A DNA stretch of 6,752 bases, taken from positions 1-6,752 of the forward strand of contig WGAX01000028.1 in assembly GCA_015494595.1 (NCBI GenBank), read 5' to 3'. Under the pieces are notes generated by a model that was not told the origin of the DNA, ran no database searches, and worked only from the letters and a program-made list of their open reading frames with translations. Positions 1-6,649 of the stretch are shown piece after piece. This DNA comes from Nitratiruptor sp. (GTDB lineage: Bacteria > Campylobacterota > Campylobacteria > Campylobacterales > Nitratiruptoraceae). The translations under genes were made by a program, and so were the position numbers. Each line of letters starts with the position of its first letter. The first letter of the stretch is position 1.

Positions 1-428
1 CTCTACCTCTTGCAAAGAGTTGTCGCAAGGTGCTAGCAACTGAAGTGAGTAAAACAGCTATCAAAGCTGCAAAGCTCAATGCCTCAATGAATAATATAAA
101 AAATGTTACATTTGTTCGCTTGAGTGCTGAGGAGGTGAGCGAAGCATTGGCAAAGAAAAGAGTCTTTAAAAGACTCAAAGAGGTAGATTTAGATAGCTAC
201 GATTTTGAAGCAGTCTTTGTTGATCCACCTAGGTGTGGATTAGACGATGCGGCAAGAGATCTCATAGCAAGGTTTGATAAAATTATCTATATCTCTTGTA
301 ACCCTTTGACGCTGCAGCGAGACATCCAGGAGTTGCGAAAGACGCATACGATACAAAAAGCTGCACTTTTCGATCAATTCCCATACACCTCCCACTTAGA
401 GAGTGGGGTAGTGCTAGTTAGACATTAA
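1..428 (+). CDS. trmA: tRNA (uracil-54-C5)-methyltransferase, 3' part
   Basis: This is the C-terminal part of TrmA, which uses S-adenosylmethionine to methylate U54 of the tRNA T-loop in the cytoplasm. The frame is open from base 3 to the left edge, so the GTG at 30 is an internal valine codon and not a start. Visible family features are the SAM-fold stretch VLATE, the motif FVDPPRCGLD, and ISCNPLTL, whose cysteine (codon 297-299) is the expected methylation nucleophile. The end, FDQFPYTSHLESGVVLV, contains the conserved glutamate that serves as catalytic base. The match to the end of E. coli TrmA runs collinearly to the stop. The N-terminal half lies outside the window. The gene converges on ychF, and the two coding regions overlap by 11 bp. 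RlmD and RumB-like paralogues share the cysteine motif, but the 'LFDQFPYT..HLE.GV' ending is typical of TrmA. Confidence 0.93.
   Translation, partial: LPLAKSCRKVLATEVSKTAIKAAKLNASMNNIKNVTFVRLSAEEVSEALAKKRVFKRLKEVDLDSYDFEAVFVDPPRCGLDDAARDLIARFDKIIYISCNPLTLQRDIQELRKTHTIQKAALFDQFPYTSHLESGVVLVRH
391..407. terminator. possible stem-loop at the convergent gene ends
   Basis: CCCACT (391-396) and AGTGGG (402-407) form a perfect 6-bp stem around a 5-base loop, extendable by one G-U pair. The stem lies inside the last codons of trmA and 10 bp past the ychF stop codon on the minus strand. Neither strand has a clear U-tract directly after it, so it is not a canonical intrinsic terminator. It is offered only because no other candidate exists where transcripts from both sides must end. 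It may be a chance palindrome in coding sequence. Confidence 0.2.
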
Positions 429-1515
429 ATCTAAAATGCATCACATCCCCATCTTGGACGATGTAGTCTTTGCCCTCTAGGCGCATCTTGCCAGCCTCTT
501 TGGCTCCTTGCTCGCCGCCATATTTGATAAAATCTTCGTAGCTTATCACTTCAGCGCGGATGAATCCTTTTTCAAAATCGCCGTGAATCACGTCCGCAGC
601 TTGTGGAGCAGTCCATCCTTTCTTGATAGTCCAGCTTCTTACCTCTTTGACGCCTGCAGTGAAGTAGCTAATGAGCCCCAAGCGATTGAAAGCAGTGCGA
701 ATGATTTTATCAAGTCCGCTCTCTTTTACGCCCATTTCGTTTAAAAGCTCTTTGGCTTCCTCCTCATCAAGCCCCACTAGCTCCTCTTCAAGCTTGGCGC
801 AAAGCTTAATCACATCGGCTCCTGTTTTGCTGGCATACTCTTTTACCTGCTTTACATACTCATTATCCTCTACCATCCCCTCTTCATCCACATTTGCCCC
901 AAAAATCACAGGCTTAGCACTAAGAAAGCGCAGCTCTTTATTGAGCGCTTCAAAGGCCTCGTTTTTGTTGGTAAATGCTCTTACAGGCTGCAGCTCTTCA
1001 AGGTGCGCTTTAAGCTCTTGGGCAATTTCTAGTAAAGGGGCAACCTTTTTGTCTGCCTTTGCCTGCTTTTTTAGCCTTTCAATCTTCTTTTCAAGCTGCT
1101 GCAAATCGGCAAAAATAAGCTCTGTCTCAATAATCTCAATATCTCTAATTGGATTGACTTCCCCCTCTACATGGGTAATATTGCCATCTTCAAAACAGCG
1201 CACCATATGCAAAATCATATCGGTCTCACGAATATTGCTTAGAAACTGATTGCCAAGCCCCTCACCTTTGCTAGCGCCTCGTACAAGTCCAGCAATATCC
1301 ACAAAGTCAATAGTGGAGTGCAAAACTCTTTGTGGCTTTACGATTTTTGCCAGCTCCTCTAGTCTAGGATCTGGCACCGGCACTACCGCTTTGTTTGGCT
1401 CAATGGTGCAAAAGGGGTAGTTTTGCGCCTCTGCGTTTTGGGCTTTTGTGAGTGCGTTAAAGGTTGTAGATTTTCCCACATTTGGAAGCCCTACGATTCC
1501 AACACTAAGTCCCAT
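418..1515 (-). CDS. ychF: YchF/OLA1-family ribosome-binding ATPase
   Basis: This encodes a 365-residue Obg-superfamily P-loop protein, close to the 363 residues of E. coli YchF and collinear with it. In this family ATP is preferred over GTP, and the protein binds ribosomes and is linked to translation and oxidative-stress responses. Seen in the sequence are the P-loop GLPNVGKST (residues 9-17), DIAGLVRGASKGEG (73-86), the catalytic-type histidine in ILHMVRCF (H103), and the altered G4 motif NVDE (208-211) that goes with ATP preference. A helical, charged coiled-coil-like segment spans about 135-178. The C-terminal TGS domain (about 282-365) includes DFEKGFIRAEVISYEDF. The ATG at 1515 is supported by AAGGA at 1521-1525, which overlaps the pepA stop codon. 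Only 8 bp separate it from pepA, so it is probably co-translated. It is the last gene of the unit, and its 3' end overlaps trmA. Confidence 0.98.
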   Translation of the reverse strand: MGLSVGIVGLPNVGKSTTFNALTKAQNAEAQNYPFCTIEPNKAVVPVPDPRLEELAKIVKPQRVLHSTIDFVDIAGLVRGASKGEGLGNQFLSNIRETDMILHMVRCFEDGNITHVEGEVNPIRDIEIIETELIFADLQQLEKKIERLKKQAKADKKVAPLLEIAQELKAHLEELQPVRAFTNKNEAFEALNKELRFLSAKPVIFGANVDEEGMVEDNEYVKQVKEYASKTGADVIKLCAKLEEELVGLDEEEAKELLNEMGVKESGLDKIIRTAFNRLGLISYFTAGVKEVRSWTIKKGWTAPQAADVIHGDFEKGFIRAEVISYEDFIKYGGEQGAKEAGKMRLEGKDYIVQDGDVMHFRFNV

Positions 1516-1523
1516 CTTCTTCC

Positions 1524-2993
1524 TTATGGATGTTTTTTATTGAATACAAACTGCTTTTGCAGCCACTTTACTACCATTCTCACTCCAGCGCCTCCTGCTC
1601 CATAGGAGTGGTATCCCCACTCTTTTTCCACATAGGCTGGACCTGCAATATCAAGATGGATCCATTTTTGCCTGTTTTTCTCTTCGATAAATTCGCTTAA
1701 AAATAGAGCTGCTGTAATTGCTCCACCATACCTGCTTGAGGAGATATTACAAATGTCAGCGACTTTGCTCTCTAAAAGTTTTGGTAAATATCTGTTAAAT
1801 GGCAGTTGTGCAGCCAATTCTCCACTTGCTTGGGCAGCTTCAATGATGGTTGTTTTAAGCTCCTCGTTAAATCCCATTACCCCTGTGGTATATTCACCAA
1901 GCGCTACTACGCAAGCACCTGTAAGGGTTGCAATATCAAAAATATAATCAATATCAATCTTCTCTTGTGCATAGCATAGGCAATCTGCTAAAACAAGTCT
2001 GCCCTCTGCATCAGTATTTCTTACCTCGATCGTTTTGCCATTTTTTGCTACCAAAACATCATCAGGTTTATAGGCATCTCCTCCTATCATATTTTCTGTA
2101 GCCCCTGCAATTGCGTGGATCTCTACAGGAATTTGGAGTCTCTTTGCTGCTTGTATTATTCCCAAAACCGCACACGCTCCACTTTTATCGCTTTTCATAG
2201 TGACCATATATTCGCTAGGTTTGAGACTCAAGCCTCCGCTATCGTAAGTAAGCCCTTTGCCAACAATGGCAATTTTTGCTTTTGCATTTTTGGGTTTATA
2301 TGCTAGATGGATGAGTCGAGGAGGATGAGCACTTGCACGAGCAACTGCTAAAAATGCATTCATCCCCTCTTTGGCTAACTCTTTTTCATCCAAAATTGTG
2401 TACTCAAGCCCCTCATCTTTTGCTATTTGCTCAGCAATATCTGCCAAATCTTTTGGAGTCATATCATCGGGGGCTGTATTGACAAGATCTTTGACAAAGT
2501 TTGTCGCTTCTGCCACAATAATGGCTTCATTGATACTCTTTATTGCATTTTGTGTAGTAAACTCTTTATCGCTGTAATCCTCTTTTGCGATGTAGATGGT
2601 TTGAAGCTCACTCTCTTGCTTTTTACTTTTATATTTATCAAATCTGTATGCGCCAAAGAGTGCTCCCTCTACAAAAGCTTTGATATTTGTTACAGGGCAG
2701 TTTTGGATATAGACACCCACTTTTGCGCTTTTATACTTTTTGTTTTGCAAAGCTTTGATTGCTTTAGCTGCAGCTATGCGTATCTCATCATGATCTAAAC
2801 TTTTTGCTCCTACATAGACTCTTTTTTGGTGAGGCAAAAGTGCTACCTCTTCCGATTCTCCTTTGAAATTGATAGTTTCTAAATCATCTCTATCTTTTAC
2901 CCATTTATGCTCGAAGTTTTTATCTACAACTAAAACTATCTCTATATCTGCATCAATATCTGCTACCTTTTTTTCGATAAGCTCAAACTTCAT
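1524..2993 (-). CDS. pepA: Leucyl aminopeptidase, peptidase family M17
   Basis: This encodes a 489-residue cytosolic aminopeptidase that removes N-terminal residues from peptides using two metal ions, normally as a hexamer. The N-terminal domain (about 1-160) is the less conserved half and the catalytic domain follows. All expected catalytic residues are present at a constant offset of 24 from E. coli PepA: metal ligands K246, D251, D269, D328 and E330, plus K258 and R332. They lie in GKGLTYDSGGLSLKP, MKSDKSG and the family signature NTDAEGRL (326-333). MKSDKSG departs from the common MKxDMxG pattern; I recall a similar form in Helicobacter. The ATG at 2993 shares four bases (ATGA) with the dedA stop codon, and AAAGGA at 2999-3004 supplies the ribosome-binding site, so translation is likely coupled. 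The metal specificity cannot be read from the sequence. Confidence 0.97.
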   Translation of the reverse strand: MKFELIEKKVADIDADIEIVLVVDKNFEHKWVKDRDDLETINFKGESEEVALLPHQKRVYVGAKSLDHDEIRIAAAKAIKALQNKKYKSAKVGVYIQNCPVTNIKAFVEGALFGAYRFDKYKSKKQESELQTIYIAKEDYSDKEFTTQNAIKSINEAIIVAEATNFVKDLVNTAPDDMTPKDLADIAEQIAKDEGLEYTILDEKELAKEGMNAFLAVARASAHPPRLIHLAYKPKNAKAKIAIVGKGLTYDSGGLSLKPSEYMVTMKSDKSGACAVLGIIQAAKRLQIPVEIHAIAGATENMIGGDAYKPDDVLVAKNGKTIEVRNTDAEGRLVLADCLCYAQEKIDIDYIFDIATLTGACVVALGEYTTGVMGFNEELKTTIIEAAQASGELAAQLPFNRYLPKLLESKVADICNISSSRYGGAITAALFLSEFIEEKNRQKWIHLDIAGPAYVEKEWGYHSYGAGGAGVRMVVKWLQKQFVFNKKHP

Positions 2994-3682
2994 CTTATTC
3001 CTTTCACTTTTTTTTCTGTTACTTTATGAAAATAGTATGAGATACTGCCAGCAATAAGCAAAGCTAACGGCAGGGCAAAGTACCAGTGATTTTTTGCCCA
3101 GTGCACAATCTGCAAAATCTCCTCTCCAAAGATATAGGCTGGAATGATAGTCATAGCTGCCCATACCATTGCACTGATAAAGTTAATCACGGCAAACTTT
3201 TTGGCACTATAGCGGGTGAGCCCTATTGCCATTGGAATAATGGTGCGCAGTCCATATAGATAACGCTGTACAAAAATAACAGGCCAGCCATACTTTTTAA
3301 GCAGCAAATGGGCTAGGGCAAACTTTCTTCTTTGCTTTTTCATAAGCTCTTGGATGTAGTGTTTATTAAAGCGCCCTATATAAAAGTAGATCTGATCCCC
3401 TACAAAGCCTCCAAGCCCTGCTACAAATATTGCCATTGGCAGGCTCATATCCCCCGTATGGCACATCACTCCAGCCATCACAAGACCGGTCTCACCCTCC
3501 ATAATGCTCCAGACAAAGAGGATAATATAGCCATACTCTTTGAGGAGCTTAACAAGCTTTTCTTCGAGGTTTGCTCCTGGAGTTTGGTAGAGCTGATAAC
3601 CAAGATAAGCTACAAATAAAAAGACTCCTGCTAGCAAAGCCTGTATAAGCCAATCTTTATTCTTATCAAAGAACTTTTTCAT
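2990..3682 (-). CDS. DedA-family (VTT domain) inner-membrane protein
   Basis: This encodes a 230-residue polytopic membrane protein of the DedA/SNARE-associated family. Family members are implicated in membrane-lipid scrambling or transport, proton-motive-force-dependent envelope homeostasis and resistance phenotypes. The substrate of this one is unknown. Hydrophobic segments lie near residues 11-33, 50-73, 82-103, 162-186 and 197-217. Family-type charged positions are visible: E62/E64 in IMEGETGL, D96 in GGFVGDQIYFYIGR, and R140 and R146 in VFVQRYLYGLRTIIPMAIGL-like sequence at about 135-155 (the residues actually present begin VIFVQR). The ends are basic, which fits cytoplasmic placement. 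The ATG at 3682 follows AGGGA (3688-3692), which overlaps the trpB stop codon, with an 8-bp gap to trpB. The stop codon overlaps the pepA start. I assign no gene symbol because DedA paralogues cannot be told apart here. Confidence 0.9.
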   Translation of the reverse strand: MKKFFDKNKDWLIQALLAGVFLFVAYLGYQLYQTPGANLEEKLVKLLKEYGYIILFVWSIMEGETGLVMAGVMCHTGDMSLPMAIFVAGLGGFVGDQIYFYIGRFNKHYIQELMKKQRRKFALAHLLLKKYGWPVIFVQRYLYGLRTIIPMAIGLTRYSAKKFAVINFISAMVWAAMTIIPAYIFGEEILQIVHWAKNHWYFALPLALLIAGSISYYFHKVTEKKVKGIR

Positions 3683-3690
3683 ATTTTTCC

Positions 3691-4890
3691 CTAATCAAAA
3701 TGCAAAAGCGATTTTGCCTGTACCATATCTTTATCGCCCCGTCCGCTTAGATTAACAATAATAAGAGAATTTTCAATATCTTGCATCTTTTTAAGATAGG
3801 CTATTGCATGGCTTGATTCAAATGCTGGAATGATGCCCTCAGCCTGACTGAGCCATACAAACGCATCGAGTGCCTCTTCATCGGTAATAGTGTCATATTT
3901 AACAATTTTTTTGTCTTTAAGATAGGCGTGCTCTGGCCCAATGCCAGGATAATCAAGTCCTGCGCTGATGGAGTGAGCTTCTAAAATCTGTCCCTCCTCA
4001 TTTTGCAATACATAGCTCATCTGTCCATGTAAAACGCCCGGGCTTCCTTTGGCTAGGCTTGCTCCATGTTTGTTGGTATCAAGTCCTAAGCCTCCAGCCT
4101 CAATACCGATGCATTGGGTCTGCTCCTCATCTAAAAAGGCGTTAAAGATTCCCATTGCATTGCTACCCCCGCCAATACAAGCAAGTATAAAATCTGGTAG
4201 GCGGTGCTCTTTTGCCAAGATTTGGGCTTTTGTCTCATAGCCAATAATGCCTTGAAAATCACGTACCATCATAGGGTAGGGATGAGGTCCGGCAACTGTT
4301 CCAATAACATAGAAGGTATCCCTTGCATGGGTTACCCAATGGCGAATAGCTTCATTCATAGCATCTTTAAGAGTGCGAGAGCCATTTTTGACCGGATGCA
4401 CTTTTGCACCCAAAAGTTTCATCCTAAAGACATTGAGCTCTTGGCGTTTTACATCTTTTTCTCCCATAAAGATTTCACACTCCAAGCCAAAAAGAGCAGC
4501 CATAGTAGCAGTCGCTACTCCATGTTGGCCGGCTCCTGTTTCTGCAATTACCTTTTTTTTGCCAAGGCGCTTTGCTAAAAGTCCTTGCAAGATTGTGTTG
4601 TTGATTTTGTGTGCGCCTGTATGGTTGAGATCTTCTCTTTTGAGATAGATGGTGGCTTGAAGCTCTTTAGAGAGATTTTTAGCATGATAAAGAGGGGATG
4701 GGCGTCCCACATAGGTTTCTAGATAGTGGCGCGCATCTTTCCAAAACTCCTCGTCAAAGCGAATCTTTTTATATTCTTCTTCTAATTCCAGCAAGATTGG
4801 CATAAGGGTTTCTGGCACATAGCGCCCTCCATAAAGCTCAAAGTGGCCAAACTCATCTGGATCATATTTACTTGCTCTTGGTATGTACAT
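3691..4890 (-). CDS. trpB: Tryptophan synthase beta chain
   Basis: This encodes a 399-residue, PLP-dependent beta subunit that condenses indole with L-serine to give tryptophan. It normally works in a TrpA2B2 complex that channels indole from the alpha subunit. Seen are the PLP lysine in HKINN (K95), catalytic glutamate E117 in AETGAGQHG, the phosphate-binding loop GGGSNA (240-245), GLDYPG with D313, FESSHA with E358, and SGRGDKD near the end. Length and motifs are those of the ordinary TrpB1 class and not the longer TrpB2 class. The gene overlaps the apt stop codon by one base (TAATG), and GGAG at 4899-4902 inside apt supplies the ribosome-binding site. No trpA or other trp gene is in the window, which is unusual because trpB commonly sits directly before trpA. 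A partner must be encoded elsewhere, or this is an extra copy. Confidence 0.97.
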   Translation of the reverse strand: MYIPRASKYDPDEFGHFELYGGRYVPETLMPILLELEEEYKKIRFDEEFWKDARHYLETYVGRPSPLYHAKNLSKELQATIYLKREDLNHTGAHKINNTILQGLLAKRLGKKKVIAETGAGQHGVATATMAALFGLECEIFMGEKDVKRQELNVFRMKLLGAKVHPVKNGSRTLKDAMNEAIRHWVTHARDTFYVIGTVAGPHPYPMMVRDFQGIIGYETKAQILAKEHRLPDFILACIGGGSNAMGIFNAFLDEEQTQCIGIEAGGLGLDTNKHGASLAKGSPGVLHGQMSYVLQNEEGQILEAHSISAGLDYPGIGPEHAYLKDKKIVKYDTITDEEALDAFVWLSQAEGIIPAFESSHAIAYLKKMQDIENSLIIVNLSGRGDKDMVQAKSLLHFD

Positions 4891-5423
4891 TATTCTATCT
4901 CCAATACACTATAAACATTTGTAATATTTTCTAATTTTTTTCTACCATGTAAAAATTTAAGCTCAATAATAAAACAGGCTTCTACAAGCTCTTGCTCTGT
5001 TTTTTGAATAAGTTTTGCTGCAGCCTCTGCTGTACCACCAGTGGCAATAAGATCATCAATAAGAAGTACTCTTTTGTTTTTGCCGCGAAATGCATCAATA
5101 TGGATCTCAACCTCATCATACCCATACTCCAAAGCATACTTTTCGCTTATGGTAGTGTAGGGGAGTTTTCCTTTTTTTCTGACAGGCACAAAGCCAATCT
5201 CTAATCTTGTGGCAAGGGCTGCTCCAAAGATGAAGCCTCTACTCTCAATTCCAGCTATAAAATCAAGATTGTAGCTTTTGTAGCGCTCTTCCAGATGCTC
5301 CATTAGCATTGTAAAGGCTTTTTTATTATTAAGTAGTGTGGTAATATCTTTAAATATAATACCAGGTTTTGGAAAATCTGGCACATCGCGGATGGATTGT
5401 AGTAGATACTCTTTATCGATCAT
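4890..5423 (-). CDS. apt: Adenine phosphoribosyltransferase
   Basis: This encodes a type I phosphoribosyltransferase that salvages adenine to AMP using PRPP in the cytosol. I choose the ATG at 5423 (177 residues), which follows a perfect GGAGG at 5432-5436 with 8-base spacing. A longer reading from the TTG at 5438 would put that ribosome-binding site inside the gene. The N-terminus reads MIDKEYLLQSIRDVPDFPKPG, with the Apt-typical DFPKPGIIFKDIT. Also seen are AGIESRGFIFGAALA, the RKKGKLP substrate-loop region, and the PRPP-binding motif VLLIDDLIATGGTA. The start overlaps the end of the small upstream ORF by 11 bp, and the end overlaps the trpB start by one base. RpiB, two genes upstream, makes ribose-5-phosphate, the PRPP precursor, so the pairing is metabolically sensible. 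Confidence 0.97.
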   Translation of the reverse strand: MIDKEYLLQSIRDVPDFPKPGIIFKDITTLLNNKKAFTMLMEHLEERYKSYNLDFIAGIESRGFIFGAALATRLEIGFVPVRKKGKLPYTTISEKYALEYGYDEVEIHIDAFRGKNKRVLLIDDLIATGGTAEAAAKLIQKTEQELVEACFIIELKFLHGRKKLENITNVYSVLEIE

Positions 5424-5514
5424 CTTTTTTTCCTCCAAAAACTATAATTTTAATGCCTGTAAAAATTACCATTAAAAGGGCAAAAAAGATATATCCAACT
5501 GTCTCTATACCCAT
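5413..5514 (-). CDS. Small single-span membrane protein, unknown function
   Basis: This 33-codon ORF fills the gap between rpiB and apt exactly. The ATG at 5514 lies one base after the rpiB stop codon (TGA T ATG), with GGAAGAG at 5519-5525 as a plausible ribosome-binding site in the last rpiB codons. It ends with TAA at 5413-5415, 11 bp inside apt. The product begins MGIETVGY, has one hydrophobic span (about residues 7-26, rich in F, I, V, L and M), and ends IIVFGGKKDDR. The charged tail would probably face the cytoplasm. No family motif is recognisable. As I recall, H. pylori also has a small hypothetical gene (HP0573) at this position, which argues for a real gene. It could instead be a leader or coupling ORF that carries ribosomes to apt. 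Confidence 0.68.
   Translation of the reverse strand: MGIETVGYIFFALLMVIFTGIKIIVFGGKKDDR
5432..5436 (-). promoter_or_regulatory. Shine-Dalgarno of apt
   Basis: GGAGG on the minus strand, followed by seven A and one G before the ATG at 5423. It fixes the apt start at 5423 and rules out the upstream TTG. It lies inside the coding region of the small ORF, so ribosomes translating that ORF pass over it. Confidence 0.88.
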
Positions 5515-5515
5515 A

Positions 5516-5953
5516 TCACTCTTCCAATGCCATAATTTTTGCTACCCGCTCTGCGTGGCGTCCTCCCTCAAAAGAGGTAGTGCACCAAGCTTCAATAATA
5601 GACTCAATCACCCCTTTGCCAACAACTCTTTCACCAAAGCAGAGCACATTGGCATCATTGTGAGCCCTAGCCATCTGGGCAGTGTAGTAGTCGTGTACCT
5701 CTGCTGCTCTGATACCTTTGATTTTATTAGCAGCTATGCTCATTCCTATGCCTGTACCACAAATCAATACTCCGAAGCTATCACTATCCTTTGCTACCGC
5801 CTCGGCTACCTTTTGGGCATAATCTGGATAGTCTACCCGCTCACTGCTATAGGTACCAAGGTCTTCAACTTCATAACCTCTCTTTTCCAAAAGCTCTTTA
5901 ACAAAATCTTTTACTGCAAATCCTGCGTGATCACTTCCAATATAGACTCTCAT
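5516..5953 (-). CDS. rpiB: Ribose-5-phosphate isomerase B
   Basis: This encodes a 145-residue RpiB/LacAB-family sugar isomerase that interconverts ribulose-5-phosphate and ribose-5-phosphate in the cytosolic pentose-phosphate pathway, feeding PRPP synthesis. Seen are the N-terminal GSDHAGF (D8, H9), VDYPDYA, the active-site loop LICGTGIGMSIAANK with the catalytic-type cysteine C65 and T67, and HNDANVLCFGERV with H98, which corresponds to the ring-opening histidine. FEGGRHAERVAKI is near the C-terminus. C65 favours RpiB over LacA/LacB-type galactose-6-phosphate isomerases, which lack this cysteine in one subunit; older annotations of orthologues use misleading 'lacA' names. The ATG at 5953 directly abuts the protease stop (TAAATG), and AAAGGA at 5959-5964 lies inside the protease gene. 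The next ORF begins one base after its stop. Confidence 0.96.
   Translation of the reverse strand: MRVYIGSDHAGFAVKDFVKELLEKRGYEVEDLGTYSSERVDYPDYAQKVAEAVAKDSDSFGVLICGTGIGMSIAANKIKGIRAAEVHDYYTAQMARAHNDANVLCFGERVVGKGVIESIIEAWCTTSFEGGRHAERVAKIMALEE
5519..5525 (-). promoter_or_regulatory. Ribosome-binding site of the 33-codon ORF
   Basis: GGAAGAG on the minus strand, encoded in the last codons of rpiB (ALEE-stop) and ending 4 bases before the ATG at 5514; the GGA core is 8 bases away. It supports translation of the small ORF by coupling to rpiB. The purine run also encodes Glu-Glu, so part of the match may be incidental. Confidence 0.55.
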
Positions 5954-6649
5954 TTAAATCCTTTCAATCTGACTTATAATGTGTAAAAGATCAATACCCG
6001 TAAGATGAGATAAGAGGAGTAAAATATAAAAGACGGGTAGGAAAAAGATCTGTGCTACGGGTGTCATCAATATGACAATTAAAATAATCATTCCATAAGG
6101 GAAAATATACTCATATACTTTTACAACTGCTTGCAATCTAAGCCATCTTGCTAGATACATAAGTGCATTTGCTCCATCTAGTGGAGGGATTGGCCAGAGG
6201 TTAAAAACTCCCAAGACCACATTGATAAGTACTGTTTGAGCCAGAAATAAAAACAGAGCAAGTGAAGGCAAAGAGTTGGAAAAATCGATAATACTCAGCA
6301 GCAAAGCTCCAATGAGGGCTAAAGCAAAATTGTAGGTAACGCCAGCTAAGCTTACTACAATTGCTCCAAACTCTTTTGCATTACGCAATACTATGGCCAT
6401 ATTTACAGGTACAGGCTTTGCCCAGCCAAAGATAAAGCCAGCATTTGTGATATATAAAATAGCTGGTACCAAAATAGTACCTACGGGATCGATATGTTTG
6501 ATTGGATTGATACTTAAACGGCCTGCCAATTTTGCAGTGGGATCGCCAAAGCGATAAGCAGCAAGCCCATGCATTATCTCATGTCCTACAACAGCAATAA
6601 TAAGCGCTACTATAGTAGCAGCAATATTGATAATCTTAACTGCTTCCAA
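5954..6649 (-). CDS. Site-2-type intramembrane metalloprotease, family M50
   Basis: This encodes a 231-residue, almost wholly hydrophobic protein with the zinc motif HEIMH (residues 23-27) in its first membrane span. The second M50 motif N-x-x-P-x-x-x-L-D-G is at 150-159 (D158 being the third metal ligand). GWAKPVPVN (75-83) is also typical of small PDZ-free M50 enzymes. Such proteins cut substrates within the membrane; the substrate here is unknown. The usual G-P-x-x-N element reads AGVTYN (102-107), with valine where proline is common. The only plausible start is TTG at 6649: upstream in frame there is no other start before a stop at 6665-6667, and the next ATG falls inside the zinc motif. 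AAAAAGG (6659-6665) is 9 bases away. The gene overlaps lepB by 14 bp and abuts rpiB. Coupling to the signal peptidase suggests a role in clearing cut signal peptides, but this is inference. Confidence 0.92.
   Translation of the reverse strand: MEAVKIINIAATIVALIIAVVGHEIMHGLAAYRFGDPTAKLAGRLSINPIKHIDPVGTILVPAILYITNAGFIFGWAKPVPVNMAIVLRNAKEFGAIVVSLAGVTYNFALALIGALLLSIIDFSNSLPSLALFLFLAQTVLINVVLGVFNLWPIPPLDGANALMYLARWLRLQAVVKVYEYIFPYGMIILIVILMTPVAQIFFLPVFYILLLLSHLTGIDLLHIISQIERI

Noticed and set aside
30..32. GTG as the start of a 132-residue methyltransferase
   Set aside because: The frame is open to the left edge, and the codons before it continue the TrmA match, so this is an internal valine.
418..434. 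TTAGA...TCTAA stem as a terminator
   Set aside because: The 5-bp AT-rich stem has a 7-base loop, is too weak, and lacks a following U-tract.
671..1249. 192-codon plus-strand ORF, very rich in Ser and Leu
   Set aside because: It lies wholly antisense to ychF, whose frame is unmistakable. The serine-rich composition is the usual product of reading Glu/Leu/Ala-rich coding sequence backwards.
2427..2798. Cys/Phe-rich 123-codon plus-strand ORF
   Set aside because: It is antisense to the N-terminal half of pepA, with no motif and an unnatural composition.
4204..4648. Two overlapping plus-strand ORFs of 124 and 91 codons
   Set aside because: Both lie antisense to the PLP-binding half of trpB and show no supporting features.
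3691..4890. TrpB2-class (standalone-type) beta subunit
   Set aside because: The 399-residue length and the LKREDLNHTGAHKINN region are those of ordinary TrpB1. The isolation of the gene is positional only.
5436..5438. TTG start giving a 182-residue Apt
   Set aside because: It would place the perfect GGAGG inside the gene. The ATG at 5423 has that site at ideal spacing and matches the usual Apt N-terminus.
5369..5986. 205-codon plus-strand ORF across apt, the small ORF and rpiB
   Set aside because: It is antisense to three overlapping minus-strand frames with recognised motifs. It has no family resemblance, and its composition is that of a shadow frame.
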